Positions 1 through 9,092 of a stretch of 64,000 bases of DNA are shown here, piece by piece. This stretch comes from Deferribacter abyssi. GTDB lineage: Bacteria > Chrysiogenota > Deferribacteres > Deferribacterales > Deferribacteraceae. The stretch's first letter is position 1. Every line of letters starts with the position of its first letter. The stretch covers positions 166,199-230,198 of the forward strand of contig NZ_JAQNCS010000001.1 of NCBI RefSeq assembly GCF_049472655.1, in the 5' to 3' direction. Under the pieces are notes generated by a model. The model did no database searches, was not told where the DNA came from, and saw nothing but the letters and a program-made list of their open reading frames with translations. The position numbers and the translations under genes are program-made.

Positions 1-282
1 GCAGATATATCAAAAAAAGCAATAAATCAGCTTGAAAATGCGGTATATGAGTTACTCTGTGATAAGTATGAAGATGAAAAGTCTAGAGAACTTGCAAAAA
101 TATTATCCACAGGTACTTGGACTCATGATTATCCCATAACTTTTGATGAGGCAAAAAAAATGGGTTTGCATGTTTCTAGCGATATCCCTACAGAGGTTAT
201 GCAACTGATGAGTTTGTATCCTCAACCTGTAAGGCGAACCTCTTCCGTTGAATATTTGCCAATTCCCAAGCACAAATCTTAA
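1..282 (+). CDS. C-terminal fragment of a ClpP-fold serine protease (SDH_sah family), 5' end outside window
   Basis: An open frame runs from base 1 to a TAA at 280-282, giving 93 residues without a start. The stretch TGTWTHDYPITFDEAKKMGL is the conserved C-terminal signature of the SDH_sah family, membrane-associated ClpP-class serine proteases; the catalytic residues would lie upstream of the window. The last 25 or so residues (SLYPQPVRRTSSVEYLP) form a tail typical of this family. The family assignment rests on recognising this signature only, and the biological substrate is unknown. About 219 bases of AT-rich sequence without a recognisable gene separate it from gpgP. Confidence 0.7.
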   Translation, partial: ADISKKAINQLENAVYELLCDKYEDEKSRELAKILSTGTWTHDYPITFDEAKKMGLHVSSDIPTEVMQLMSLYPQPVRRTSSVEYLPIPKHKS

Positions 283-501
283 TAATTAGACAATGATCCT
301 TAGTGAGATAATTGTATTTTTATCATTACAGAAAGTAATAGTAGGTAGGCAATGTTTTTGTTGTTAGCATATGTGTGATTTTATAAGATTGTGTAATATT
401 CTTGAATCATGCTTTGAACAAATTGTAGTTCGTAGTTATTTGTAAATCTAATATAATTTAAAAATCTTTACAAAATTAAAAAGTTATTTCATTATAAGTA
501 T

Positions 502-1326
502 ATGAAAAAAATAATTATATTTACTGATCTTGATGGTACACTTCTTGATCATAATACTTATTCTTATGAAGCGGCTAAGGAAGCCATAGCAATTATAAAA
601 AAAATCAATGTGCCATTAATTTTTACCACAAGTAAAACAAGGGCTGAAGTTTTAAAACTACAAGAAGATATGGGAATTTATCAACCTTTTATTGTGGAAA
701 ATGGTGGTGGTATAATTTTTAGGGAAAAAGATATTGATGAGAATATTAAAAGAATTGCTGAGAGGCTTGGAAATGGTTATTATGCTTTAATATTAGGAGA
801 AAAAAGAGAGGATTTGATTAAGTTTGGTCAGAATTTAAAAAAGAAGTGTAAGTTAAAGCTTTTTTCTGAGATGGAAGATGATGAGCTTATAAGAATTATG
901 GGACTACCTTATGAAAAACTTTTGCTTAGTAAGATGAGGGACTTCAGTGAACCTTTTATTCTAATGGATGAATGCGTGGTTGAGGTACTTTTGAGGGAAG
1001 TGGAAAAAAGTAAATTTAAAATATTAAAAGGTGGAAGATTTTATCATCTTGTTGGTAAATATCAAGATAAAGGGAATGCTGTAGAAAAAGTCAAAAAATT
1101 TTATATGAAAAAATATAAAAATATTGTTACAATAGGTATAGGGGATAGCAGCAACGATATTGATTTGCTAGAAAAAGTAGATTATCCAGTATTAGTTAAA
1201 AGATGGGATGGGGAACATGTGGAATGTAGGATAAAAAATGTGATTAAATCAGAGCTTGTAGGTCCTAAAGGTTTTAATTATGAGGTAATTAGATTATTAA
1301 AAATTTTAGGAGTGTTTCATGGCTGA
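502..1326 (+). CDS. gpgP: Glucosyl-/mannosyl-3-phosphoglycerate phosphatase (HAD-IIB)
   Basis: A 274-residue HAD phosphatase of the Cof/MPGP subfamily. It shows motif I DLDGTLLD (nucleophile D9, acid/base D11), motif II around TTSKTRAEV, and motif IV GDSSND near residues 214-219 for Mg2+. These match the phosphatase that dephosphorylates glucosyl- or mannosyl-3-phosphoglycerate, releasing the compatible solute. Its stop overlaps the start of the glycosyltransferase gene gpgS by 8 bases, so the two are translationally coupled. The glucosyl rather than mannosyl choice is inferred from the GT81-like partner. Length is normal for the family. A short AT-rich leader precedes the ATG. Confidence 0.85.
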   Translation: MKKIIIFTDLDGTLLDHNTYSYEAAKEAIAIIKKINVPLIFTTSKTRAEVLKLQEDMGIYQPFIVENGGGIIFREKDIDENIKRIAERLGNGYYALILGEKREDLIKFGQNLKKKCKLKLFSEMEDDELIRIMGLPYEKLLLSKMRDFSEPFILMDECVVEVLLREVEKSKFKILKGGRFYHLVGKYQDKGNAVEKVKKFYMKKYKNIVTIGIGDSSNDIDLLEKVDYPVLVKRWDGEHVECRIKNVIKSELVGPKGFNYEVIRLLKILGVFHG

Positions 1327-2530
1327 TTTTTTTCAAAATGGCATTATTACAACTTTACAAAATGTTACGAAAAGGCCAATAGAAGAAATTGAAGCTGAGA
1401 TTTTGCAATTTGTTGATAAAAGAAAGATTGCACTATTGTTGCCAGCATTATATTCAGAATTTGAAAGACCTGCGATGTACACTATTATTGAAGAATTAAA
1501 AGAGGCTTATTTTATAGATACAATAGTTCTATCTCTAGATCAGGCAAATGAAGAGCAATTTTTACATGTTAAAAAAGTAATGAGTGAATTACCTCAAAAT
1601 GTAAAAATAGTTTGGAATCATGGTAAAAAAATACAAAACTTGTATTCTAAATTACTGCAAAAAGGTTTTCCCCTAAATATACCAGGTAAAGGGAGAGTTG
1701 TGTGGATGGCTCTTGGGTATATATTAGCTGATAATAGATTTTATGCTATAGCATTACATGATTGTGACATAGTAAATTATAAAAGGGATATTGTAGCAAA
1801 GTTGGTTTTTCCTATTATTCATCGTGGTCTAAATTATGAATTTAGCAAGGGGTTTTATGCGAGAGTGTCTGATAAAATATATGGTCGTGTTATGAGGTTA
1901 TTTTTTACACCACTTGTAAGATCTTTAAAAAAATTATTAGGTTATGATAATAAATTTTTGGATTATTTGGATAGTTTTAGATATGCCTTATCAGGAGAAT
2001 TTGCTATAATTAGAGAGCTTGCTAAAGGTATAAGATTTTCTCCTGATTGGGGTTTAGAGGTATCATTATTAAGTGAAATTTATCAAAATACTTCAATTAA
2101 TAGAATCTGTCAGGTTGAAGTTTTAGAAACATATGAACATAAACATAATACCATAGACAAAAATCAGCCAAATAAGGGTTTACTACGAATGGCAACAGAT
2201 ATTGCTAAGACACTTTTTAGAATATTGAGTCAAGAAGGGATACTTTTGTCTGAAGCTTTTTTCAAATCTCTTGTGAGTACTTATTTTCAGCAGGCTAGGA
2301 TAGCCATTGAATCGTTTAATGCTTTAGCAATGATAAATGGTGTTGCTTTTGACAGGCATAAAGAGATTGCTGCTGTTGAAGCTTTTACCCAAGCAATAGA
2401 TAATGCTAAAAGTGATTTCTTGGAAAATCCTATAGGGATAAGGCTTATTTCACCATGGGTGAGAGTTGATTCTGCTTTACCAGAATTTGCTAATGAGCTT
2501 TTAGAAGCGGTAGAAGAAGATAATAAGTGA
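1319..2530 (+). CDS. gpgS: Glucosyl-3-phosphoglycerate synthase (GT81-like)
   Basis: A 403-residue glycosyltransferase with a GT-A fold. It carries the PGKGRVVW loop (residues about 122-129) and a metal-binding DxD in LHDCDIVNY (D148, D150). The length and the pairing with a HAD phosphatase match the bacterial GpgS that joins an NDP-glucose with 3-phosphoglycerate, the first step of glucosylglycerate synthesis known from Persephonella. The product is a compatible solute of thermophiles and salt-stressed cells. The ATG at 1319 has an AGGAG Shine-Dalgarno at about 1309 and overlaps gpgP. Mannosyl-3-phosphoglycerate synthase is the alternative, but that family has a different length and motifs. 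Confidence 0.85.
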   Translation: MADFFQNGIITTLQNVTKRPIEEIEAEILQFVDKRKIALLLPALYSEFERPAMYTIIEELKEAYFIDTIVLSLDQANEEQFLHVKKVMSELPQNVKIVWNHGKKIQNLYSKLLQKGFPLNIPGKGRVVWMALGYILADNRFYAIALHDCDIVNYKRDIVAKLVFPIIHRGLNYEFSKGFYARVSDKIYGRVMRLFFTPLVRSLKKLLGYDNKFLDYLDSFRYALSGEFAIIRELAKGIRFSPDWGLEVSLLSEIYQNTSINRICQVEVLETYEHKHNTIDKNQPNKGLLRMATDIAKTLFRILSQEGILLSEAFFKSLVSTYFQQARIAIESFNALAMINGVAFDRHKEIAAVEAFTQAIDNAKSDFLENPIGIRLISPWVRVDSALPEFANELLEAVEEDNK

Positions 2531-2544
2531 TTTATATCTGTTAA

Positions 2545-3066
2545 ATGATGTTGAGTAGAGGTTTTGTACAGCTTTATACTGGTAATGGAAAGGGGAAAAC
2601 TACAGCAGCTATTGGTCTTTCTATACGAGCTGCTGGAGCAGGATTTAAGGTTTTGTTTGCTCAATTTTTGAAAACCGCTAAATATAATGAGCATAATATA
2701 CTTGCACAAATTAAAAATATCGATATGAAGACATTTGGTAGAGGTTGTTTAATAAGGGGTAAACCTGAAAATATTGATTATAAACTTGTATTAGAGGGGG
2801 TTAAGGAAGTAAAAAAATTAATAAATACAACGCAATATGATTTGGTAATTCTAGATGAGATAAATGTTGCTGTTTACTATGGGTTGATTGAAAAAGATGA
2901 AATTTTAAATCTGATAAAGGAGAAGCCTTTGAGTTTAGAGATTGTTTTAACTGGCAGATATGCTCCAAAAGAATTTATCGAAGTTGCTGATTTGGTTACA
3001 GAATTTAAGGAGATAAAACACTACTTCCATCAAGGGATACTTGCCCGTGAGGGGATAGAAAAATAG
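2545..3066 (+). CDS. cobO: Cob(I)alamin adenosyltransferase (CobO/BtuR family)
   Basis: This 173-residue protein begins with a ribosome-poor leader and reaches the P-loop GNGKGKTT at residues 13-20, diagnostic of the CobA/CobO/BtuR ATP:corrinoid adenosyltransferases. The conserved LVILDEINVAVYYGL segment (Walker B-like) and a TGRYAP motif follow. The enzyme transfers the adenosyl group of ATP to cob(I)alamin, making adenosylcobalamin. That cofactor is needed by methylmalonyl-CoA mutase, parts of whose pathway (B12-binding subunit, MeaB, epimerase) are encoded elsewhere in this window. It lies 14 bases after gpgS and may be cotranscribed. Family length is normal. Confidence 0.9.
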   Translation: MMLSRGFVQLYTGNGKGKTTAAIGLSIRAAGAGFKVLFAQFLKTAKYNEHNILAQIKNIDMKTFGRGCLIRGKPENIDYKLVLEGVKEVKKLINTTQYDLVILDEINVAVYYGLIEKDEILNLIKEKPLSLEIVLTGRYAPKEFIEVADLVTEFKEIKHYFHQGILAREGIEK

Positions 3067-3325
3067 CAGGTATTATTACAGTAAGACACTATTCAATAGT
3101 ATAATTTTATAAAAACTTTTATTGATAATGATGGATATTTCGTTGTTAGCATTAAGTGGTAGTATTAAAGATATTTTTTAAGCAATGACGATTGATATTT
3201 TGTTTTTTAATGCTTTAGTGTGTATTGTGTAATAATTTCAGTAAAATCAAACATGTTGATTTAAATAAAAAATTCTATATCATAAAAAACAGATATTGTT
3301 GTTATAAATCTAACTTGGTGAAGAA

Positions 3326-5074
3326 ATGAAAAAATATTTGGGTTGTTCCCCAAGATATGAGTGGTTTATAGAAGAAGTTAATATAGAAAAACTTTTTGAT
3401 CTTTTAGATAAGTGGCATTTGCCAATACCTGTTGGTATGACTCTTTTCAAAAGAGGAGTATTAACTTCTAATGATTTAAATACGTTTTTTAATACTCCTT
3501 TACAAAGCTTGAGAAACCCTTTCCATATGAAGGATATGGAAAAAGCTGTGAGGAGAGTATATGAAGCAATTATAGCTAAAGAGAAAATATGTATTTACGG
3601 TGATTATGATGTAGATGGTGTTACTTCTACAGCCTTAATTTATTTGTTTCTAAAAGAGCTTGGAGCAAATGTTATATACTATATTCCAAACAGACTGGAA
3701 GAAGGATATGGGCTGAATTTTGAGGCTATTGATGAGCTGAGGTTAAAAAAAATATCACTTTTGATAACGGTAGATTGTGGTATTACTGCTATAGATGAAA
3801 TTGAATATGCAAAAGCATGTGGAATTGATGTAATAATTACAGATCATCATAGACCTTTTGATGAATTACCAAATGCTTACAGTGTGTTGAATCCTATAAG
3901 AGAAGATGATGAATATGAATTTAAGGGTTTATCCGGAGTAGGGGTAGTTTTTAAGTTTATTATGGCAATAAGATATTTTCTTTCTATTAATAATTTTTTT
4001 AAAGATAAAATGCCTAATTTGAAAAAATATCTTGATATTGTGGCTTTAGGGACAATAGCTGATGTTGTCCCAATGGTAGATGAAAATAGAATATTTGTAA
4101 AACATGGGCTTAAAATACTATCTAGTAGAGATGTAAGAATAGGTTTAAATGAATTAAAAAGAGTAACTGGTTTATTAAATACTAATATTGAAGTATCCCA
4201 TGTAGGGTATGTTTTGGCCCCAAGAATTAATGCTGTGGGGAGGCTTGGGGAGAGTAATAGGGGAGTGAGGTTGCTTATTACTAAAAATAAAAACGAAGCA
4301 AGATGGCTTGCAGAAGAACTTGATATCGAAAACAAGTATCGTCAGGAGATGGAAAGAAGAATTTTATCAGATTCTTTCAATAAAATTGAAAGGCTTGGTT
4401 TGGCACAAAAGTACTCAGGTATAGTATTATATTCTGATAGATGGCACCCTGGGATAATTGGGATTGTGGCGTCTAGGGTTGCAGAAAAATATAATAAACC
4501 TGCCATTGTTATCTCCCTTGAGGAAGGGGTTGGAAAAGGTTCTGCTAGAAGTATTGCAGACTTTCATCTTTATGATTGTTTAAAGGAAATTTCAGATCTT
4601 TTTCTAAAATTTGGTGGGCATAGATATGCAGCTGGTATACAGCTTTATGAGCAAAATATAAAACTACTTCAAAGACGTTTTGATGAAGTTATTAAAAAAT
4701 ATAGGGGTACTAATCAGCAACATCCTGAGCTTGTTATAGATGCCATAGTTAAACCTAAAGATATAAATATGGACCTTATGAATTGGTTGGAAAGAATGAA
4801 GCCTTTTGGTCAGGGGAATCAAGAACCATTGTTTTGCATGAGGGATGTAAAGAAGTATCAGCAGTTTGCGTTTACGGGTAGGGATAAATCTCATATGAGA
4901 GGATTTATAGAAAAAGATCGGTATGTTTTTGAAGTTGTTGGTTACAATATGAAAGATTATCAATCATATGTTAGAAATCATGATAGCTTTGATATTGTTT
5001 TTACTCCTGAAATTAATCAATGGTTTGGAGATCGTTCGATATTATTAAAATTAAAAGATATAAAAAGAGTTTAA
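3326..5074 (+). CDS. recJ: Single-stranded-DNA-specific 5'-3' exonuclease RecJ
   Basis: A 582-residue DHH-family phosphoesterase. Metal-binding motifs are DYDVDG (93-98), VDCG (about 149-152) and DHH (173-175). A DHHA1 domain follows, with the GGHRYAAG motif, and then a C-terminal OB domain. RecJ degrades single-stranded DNA 5' to 3' in RecF-pathway recombination and repair. The ATG follows a weak GGTGAAG at 3317. It is followed after one base by the rel gene, so they form an operon. The 259-base gap upstream of recJ is AT-rich and holds no recognisable gene. Confidence 0.95.
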   Translation: MKKYLGCSPRYEWFIEEVNIEKLFDLLDKWHLPIPVGMTLFKRGVLTSNDLNTFFNTPLQSLRNPFHMKDMEKAVRRVYEAIIAKEKICIYGDYDVDGVTSTALIYLFLKELGANVIYYIPNRLEEGYGLNFEAIDELRLKKISLLITVDCGITAIDEIEYAKACGIDVIITDHHRPFDELPNAYSVLNPIREDDEYEFKGLSGVGVVFKFIMAIRYFLSINNFFKDKMPNLKKYLDIVALGTIADVVPMVDENRIFVKHGLKILSSRDVRIGLNELKRVTGLLNTNIEVSHVGYVLAPRINAVGRLGESNRGVRLLITKNKNEARWLAEELDIENKYRQEMERRILSDSFNKIERLGLAQKYSGIVLYSDRWHPGIIGIVASRVAEKYNKPAIVISLEEGVGKGSARSIADFHLYDCLKEISDLFLKFGGHRYAAGIQLYEQNIKLLQRRFDEVIKKYRGTNQQHPELVIDAIVKPKDINMDLMNWLERMKPFGQGNQEPLFCMRDVKKYQQFAFTGRDKSHMRGFIEKDRYVFEVVGYNMKDYQSYVRNHDSFDIVFTPEINQWFGDRSILLKLKDIKRV

Positions 5075-5075
5075 T

Positions 5076-7208
5076 ATGCCAGAAGTGAAAAAAGTTGTTA
5101 GATTGCTAGATATTCAGGAAAGATTAATCAAAAATGGAATTAAGAACTTAGAAAAATTACATAAGGCATACGTGTATGCTGCTACGAAACATAGGGGTCA
5201 GCTCAGAAAAAGTGGTGAACCTTATTTGTCGCATCCTTTAAATGTAGCTTATATTTTAGCAGAAATGAATATGGATCTTGATACAGTTGTAGCAGGTTTG
5301 TTGCATGATACTCTTGAAGATACAGATGCAACCTATGAAGAACTGGTAAATTTGTTTGGGGAAGATGTAGCATTTCTTGTAGATGGTGTTTCAAAAATTG
5401 GAAAAATTAATTTTAAATCTCACGAAGAGAAGCAGGCTGAAGCATTTCGTAAAATGCTTATTTCTATGTCTAAAGATATCAGGGTAATTGTCATAAAGTT
5501 AGCAGATAGGCTTCATAATATGCGGACGATTCATTATCTGAATGAAGAAAAAAAGAAAAGGATTGCAAAGGAAACTTTAGAGATTTATGCCCCTTTATCT
5601 CATAGACTTGGGATTGCATGGATAAAATGGGAGTTAGAAGATTTATCATTCAGGATTCTTAATCCTGAGGCATATTATGATATTTATAATAAAGTTAAGT
5701 TAAAGCGTAGTGAGCGAGAAGAATACTTAAAAGAAGTTTTGGCTGTTGTAAAAAAAGCTCTTGAGGATGAAAGAATTAATGCTGAAGTTACAGGGCGTCC
5801 TAAGCACTTTTATAGCATTTATACTAAGATGATTAGAAAAAAAACTTCTTTTGATGAAATTTACGATCTTCTTGCATTACGAATTTTGGTAAAAACAGTT
5901 CCTGAGTGTTATGCTGCGTTGGGTGTTATTCATAATTTGTGGAAGCCGATACAGGGAAGAATAAAAGATTATATAGCTATGCCCAAATCTAATATGTATC
6001 AGTCTTTGCATACTACTGTTATTGGTCCTAGAGGAATGAAGGTTGAGTTTCAAATAAGAACATATGAAATGCACAGAATTGCTGAAGAAGGGATCGCTGC
6101 GCATTGGAAATATAAAGAAGGTAAAGTTTTTGACCCTAAAGAGGACAAGACTTTTGTTTGGCTCAGGCAATTGCTGGAGCAAAAGGATTTGAAAGATCCA
6201 AAGGAGTTTGTGGAGGCTTTAAAGGAAGATGTTTTACCTATACAGATATATGTTTTTACTCCTAATGGAGATATTGTGGAGTTACCGATTGGTTCTACTC
6301 CAATAGATTTTGCTTATGCAATACATACAGAAGTGGGGCACAGATGTGTAGGAGCAAAGGTTGACGGTAGAATGGTGTCCTTAAAATACAAATTAAAAAA
6401 TGGTGAGAAGGTAGAGATTTTAACTTCATCAAATCAGGAGCCTCGTAGAGATTGGTTAAATTTTGTTAAAACTAACAGAGCTAAAACAAGGATAAGAAGT
6501 TATTTACGTAAAAAAGAAGAGGATAAGGCTATTGAAACGGGGAAGTATCTTCTTAATAAAACATTTGATGAGCATGAATTAGTTTTTGAAGAAGTAGTTA
6601 AGGATAAAATTAATTTAAAGAAGATTTTGGATAAATTTGGTTTAAAGGACTTTGATGATTTAATTAAAGCTGTTGGTTATGGGAGGCTTTCTCCAAAACA
6701 GGTTGTTCATGTCTTTGTGAAACCAAAGGAAGTTCAGAATATTCAACCCTCAAAGAGTGTGTCCAGAAAAAATCCTTTTATAATTGATGGTATTGATAAT
6801 ATGATGGTTAAGATTGCTCAATGCTGTAAACCTTTGCCTGGAGATAAAATCAAAGGGTATATTACTAGAGGACGTGGTGTAGTGGTTCATAAAGAAAATT
6901 GTAAAAATTTTAGAAATATTGCTATAGATGAAAATCGTATCATTGATGTGGATTGGAATGTGGATTTAAGTTTTAAAATGTCAGTGAAAGTGGATTCAAT
7001 TACAGAGGATCGTCCAGGTATTTTAAGTGAGATAACAAATGTAATCAAAGATATGGGGATAAACATTATAGAATTTACTGCAAGGCCAATAATGTCAGGT
7101 AAAGCTAGACAAACATTTAGTATAGAAATAACGGATAAAAATCAACTCAACAAACTGATAACAAAAATAAAAAGTATTTCGGGTATAGAATCAGTTAAGG
7201 TTATTTAA
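5076..7208 (+). CDS. relA: Bifunctional (p)ppGpp synthetase/hydrolase Rel
   Basis: A 710-residue long RSH enzyme. The N-terminal HD hydrolase domain is intact (H53 in LSHP, H77-D78 in LLHDTLEDT). The synthetase domain contains YQSLHT and the tetrapeptide RIKD at 295-298. That corresponds to the RxKD signature of bifunctional enzymes rather than ExDD of synthesis-only RelA. TGS (about 390-450), a Cys-containing region (AQCCKPLPGD) and a C-terminal ACT domain (about 635-708) complete the protein. It makes and degrades the starvation alarmone. It sits 1 base downstream of recJ and converges on the RsbW-like gene. Confidence 0.95.
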   Translation: MPEVKKVVRLLDIQERLIKNGIKNLEKLHKAYVYAATKHRGQLRKSGEPYLSHPLNVAYILAEMNMDLDTVVAGLLHDTLEDTDATYEELVNLFGEDVAFLVDGVSKIGKINFKSHEEKQAEAFRKMLISMSKDIRVIVIKLADRLHNMRTIHYLNEEKKKRIAKETLEIYAPLSHRLGIAWIKWELEDLSFRILNPEAYYDIYNKVKLKRSEREEYLKEVLAVVKKALEDERINAEVTGRPKHFYSIYTKMIRKKTSFDEIYDLLALRILVKTVPECYAALGVIHNLWKPIQGRIKDYIAMPKSNMYQSLHTTVIGPRGMKVEFQIRTYEMHRIAEEGIAAHWKYKEGKVFDPKEDKTFVWLRQLLEQKDLKDPKEFVEALKEDVLPIQIYVFTPNGDIVELPIGSTPIDFAYAIHTEVGHRCVGAKVDGRMVSLKYKLKNGEKVEILTSSNQEPRRDWLNFVKTNRAKTRIRSYLRKKEEDKAIETGKYLLNKTFDEHELVFEEVVKDKINLKKILDKFGLKDFDDLIKAVGYGRLSPKQVVHVFVKPKEVQNIQPSKSVSRKNPFIIDGIDNMMVKIAQCCKPLPGDKIKGYITRGRGVVVHKENCKNFRNIAIDENRIIDVDWNVDLSFKMSVKVDSITEDRPGILSEITNVIKDMGINIIEFTARPIMSGKARQTFSIEITDKNQLNKLITKIKSISGIESVKVI

Positions 7209-7237
7209 AAGTATGTTATAGTTTCAATTTAAGAATT

Positions 7238-7681
7238 TTACGCAATATTAAAATTTTTTGATTTACAATCAGAGTTTTTAATGATTTTATTGATAATAAC
7301 TTTTTTGTGAACGTTTTTTTCAATAATGATTTCATCTACAAGCTGTTTTATAAGATATAATCCCTTACCGCACTCTGATAGTGGATTTAGTTTTGAGGAT
7401 GGATTAAAATTAAAAAGTTCTCCTTCATCAGTTACTTCAAAAGTCAATATATTATTATGTAAATATACAGTTATATTAACTGTTTTATTTTTATCATTCT
7501 TGTTACCATGGATTATGGCATTACTAACTAACTCGGATAAAACAAGCTCTAGATAGAAATACTCTTCTGATGTTTTATAAATATTTTTTCTTTTCAGGAT
7601 ATCGATAATATAAATAATAGTTTCTGGTAAAAGTTTTAAATCTGATTGTATAGACACATGAGCTAAAACATTAGGTTTCAT
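7238..7681 (-). CDS. RsbW/SpoIIAB-like anti-sigma kinase (HATPase)
   Basis: A small GHKL ATPase of the serine kinase/anti-sigma class. It has an N-box ELVSNAIIHGN, G1 box DEGELFNF and G2 box GKGLYLIKQL. I chose the ATG at 7681 (147 residues); the frame stays open to a TTG at 7726, but the ATG gives normal length and a short overlap of 11 bases with the upstream STAS gene. Such proteins phosphorylate an STAS antagonist and bind either it or a sigma factor or other target. Its STAS partner is the immediately upstream gene. No alternative sigma factor of the sigma-B type is in the window, so the regulated target is unknown. Confidence 0.8.
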   Translation of the reverse strand: MKPNVLAHVSIQSDLKLLPETIIYIIDILKRKNIYKTSEEYFYLELVLSELVSNAIIHGNKNDKNKTVNITVYLHNNILTFEVTDEGELFNFNPSSKLNPLSECGKGLYLIKQLVDEIIIEKNVHKKVIINKIIKNSDCKSKNFNIA

Positions 7682-8015
7682 TGCTAAGTTCGTTGATAGC
7701 TTCTGATAAATTTTTGGAAATCTCAAGAGCTCTTATTAAACCTGTAGTTATGAAAATGGATAAAACCTTTTCATTATCTGTTACAATTCTAAGTTTAGCG
7801 TTTTTCTTTAAAGCTTCTTTGTGAAAGAATACCAAAACACTTAATGATGTACTATCCATATAGTCCACTGAGCATAAGTCAAGAAGTATTTTAGTACCTT
7901 CTTTAATATCTGGTGTAATTATGTTTCTTAAACCATTTACATTTGATGCGTCTATTCGAAAGGAATTTATTTTATAAATAAAAATACCATTTTTCACTTC
8001 TTTCTTGATTTCCAT
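7671..8015 (-). CDS. STAS-domain anti-sigma factor antagonist (RsbV/SpoIIAA-like)
   Basis: A 114-residue single STAS domain. The conserved loop VDYMDSTSLSVLVFF holds the serine/threonine that the partner kinase phosphorylates in this family. The ATG at 8015 has an AGGAG-type site just upstream (AAAAAGGAGTTATTT on the minus strand). It overlaps the RsbW-like gene by 11 bases, the usual antagonist-then-kinase order. The pair forms a partner-switch unit. No PP2C phosphatase to reset it is visible nearby. Confidence 0.8.
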   Translation of the reverse strand: MEIKKEVKNGIFIYKINSFRIDASNVNGLRNIITPDIKEGTKILLDLCSVDYMDSTSLSVLVFFHKEALKKNAKLRIVTDNEKVLSIFITTGLIRALEISKNLSEAINELSNET

Positions 8016-8198
8016 AAATAACTCCTTTTTTTCAGTATTATGTTAACTATGTATAATTATATCAGTTTATTGTATGTTGTTCAATATTTTTTAGTCTTTA
8101 TACAGGGGTACTCCAGAGTAAAATTATCTATTGATTTTTTCTATAATATCCTTAATAATATTTATAAGTATTATAAAATATTTTGAAGAGAGGTTGTT

Positions 8199-9092
8199 AT
8201 GGATTTCAAACAGATAGAAGCATTCGTGTTTGTTGCAAAGTATAAGAGTTTTTCAAGGGCTGCAGAGAAGTTATTATTAAGCCAACCAACTGTATCCACC
8301 CACATCAATTCATTAGAGGAAGAATTAGGTGTCAAATTGTTTGAAAGATTATCTAAAGAAGTTTTATTAACTGAAGCTGGTGAAATATTTTACCCATATG
8401 CTGTAGATATGCTCGATTTAAGGGAAAGAGCATATGAGGCAATAAAAGAGTTCTTACACGAAATTAGTGGGCATATCAGGATAGGTTCTAGTACGATTCT
8501 TTCAGAATTTATCCTTCCTACGGCTATAAAACAATTTAAAGAAAAACATCCAAAAACTTATTTTACCATTGATGTTGGAAATTCCCAAGCTATAGTTCAA
8601 AGAGTTTATGATGGTATATTAGATTTTGCTCTTGTTTCAAGAAAAATTCCTAAAAAAGGATTAGAATATACTCCATATTTAAAAGACAATATTATTCTTG
8701 CTGTTCACAAAGAGCATCCTTTTTATACTAGAGATAGTATTTTCCTAGAAGAAATTTTAAATGAAAATTTTATCGTAAGAGAACTTGGCTCTGGTACAAG
8801 AGCAGCTGTCGAGCATGCTTTGAAGAGAAAAGGGTATGATTTTGATTCTTTAAATGTAGTTGCTACTGTTAGTACAACACATGCTGTATTACATAGTGTT
8901 AAAAGAAAATTAGGAATAGGTTTTATGAGTGAATATGCATTAAAAAATGAAATATGTACTAACGAAGTCATTGGTATACCTATTGTGGATTTAGTAGTAG
9001 AAAAAGACGTATATCTAGTTCATAGTAAAAAGAAGACTCTTAGAAACTCAGTTAAACAATTTATTGAAATTTTAAAACATATCGAAAAATAA
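8199..9092 (+). CDS. LysR-family regulator, possibly selenium-metabolism-associated
   Basis: A 297-residue LysR-type regulator. It has an N-terminal winged helix-turn-helix (FSRAAEKLLLSQPTVSTHIN, residues about 18-37) and a C-terminal periplasmic-binding-like effector domain. A GAGAGG Shine-Dalgarno precedes the ATG. Its stop overlaps by one base the start of the 2-selenouridine synthase gene. A LysR subfamily associated with selenium genes is known in delta-proteobacteria and relatives, and the neighbour suggests this protein belongs to it. The effector is unknown. The upstream 183 bases separate it from the divergently transcribed STAS gene and should hold both promoters. Confidence 0.8.
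   Translation: MDFKQIEAFVFVAKYKSFSRAAEKLLLSQPTVSTHINSLEEELGVKLFERLSKEVLLTEAGEIFYPYAVDMLDLRERAYEAIKEFLHEISGHIRIGSSTILSEFILPTAIKQFKEKHPKTYFTIDVGNSQAIVQRVYDGILDFALVSRKIPKKGLEYTPYLKDNIILAVHKEHPFYTRDSIFLEEILNENFIVRELGSGTRAAVEHALKRKGYDFDSLNVVATVSTTHAVLHSVKRKLGIGFMSEYALKNEICTNEVIGIPIVDLVVEKDVYLVHSKKKTLRNSVKQFIEILKHIEK

Noticed and set aside
2287..2709. 140-residue minus-strand open frame across the gpgS/cobO junction
   Set aside because: It lies opposite two well-supported genes and is Ser/Leu-rich as expected for an antisense frame.
3067..3325. Gap before recJ checked for a small RNA or tRNA
   Set aside because: No stem with tRNA features or terminator; plain AT-rich sequence.
3877..4335. 152-residue minus-strand open frame inside recJ
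   Set aside because: Antisense to the DHH domain of recJ; no ribosome site or known motif.
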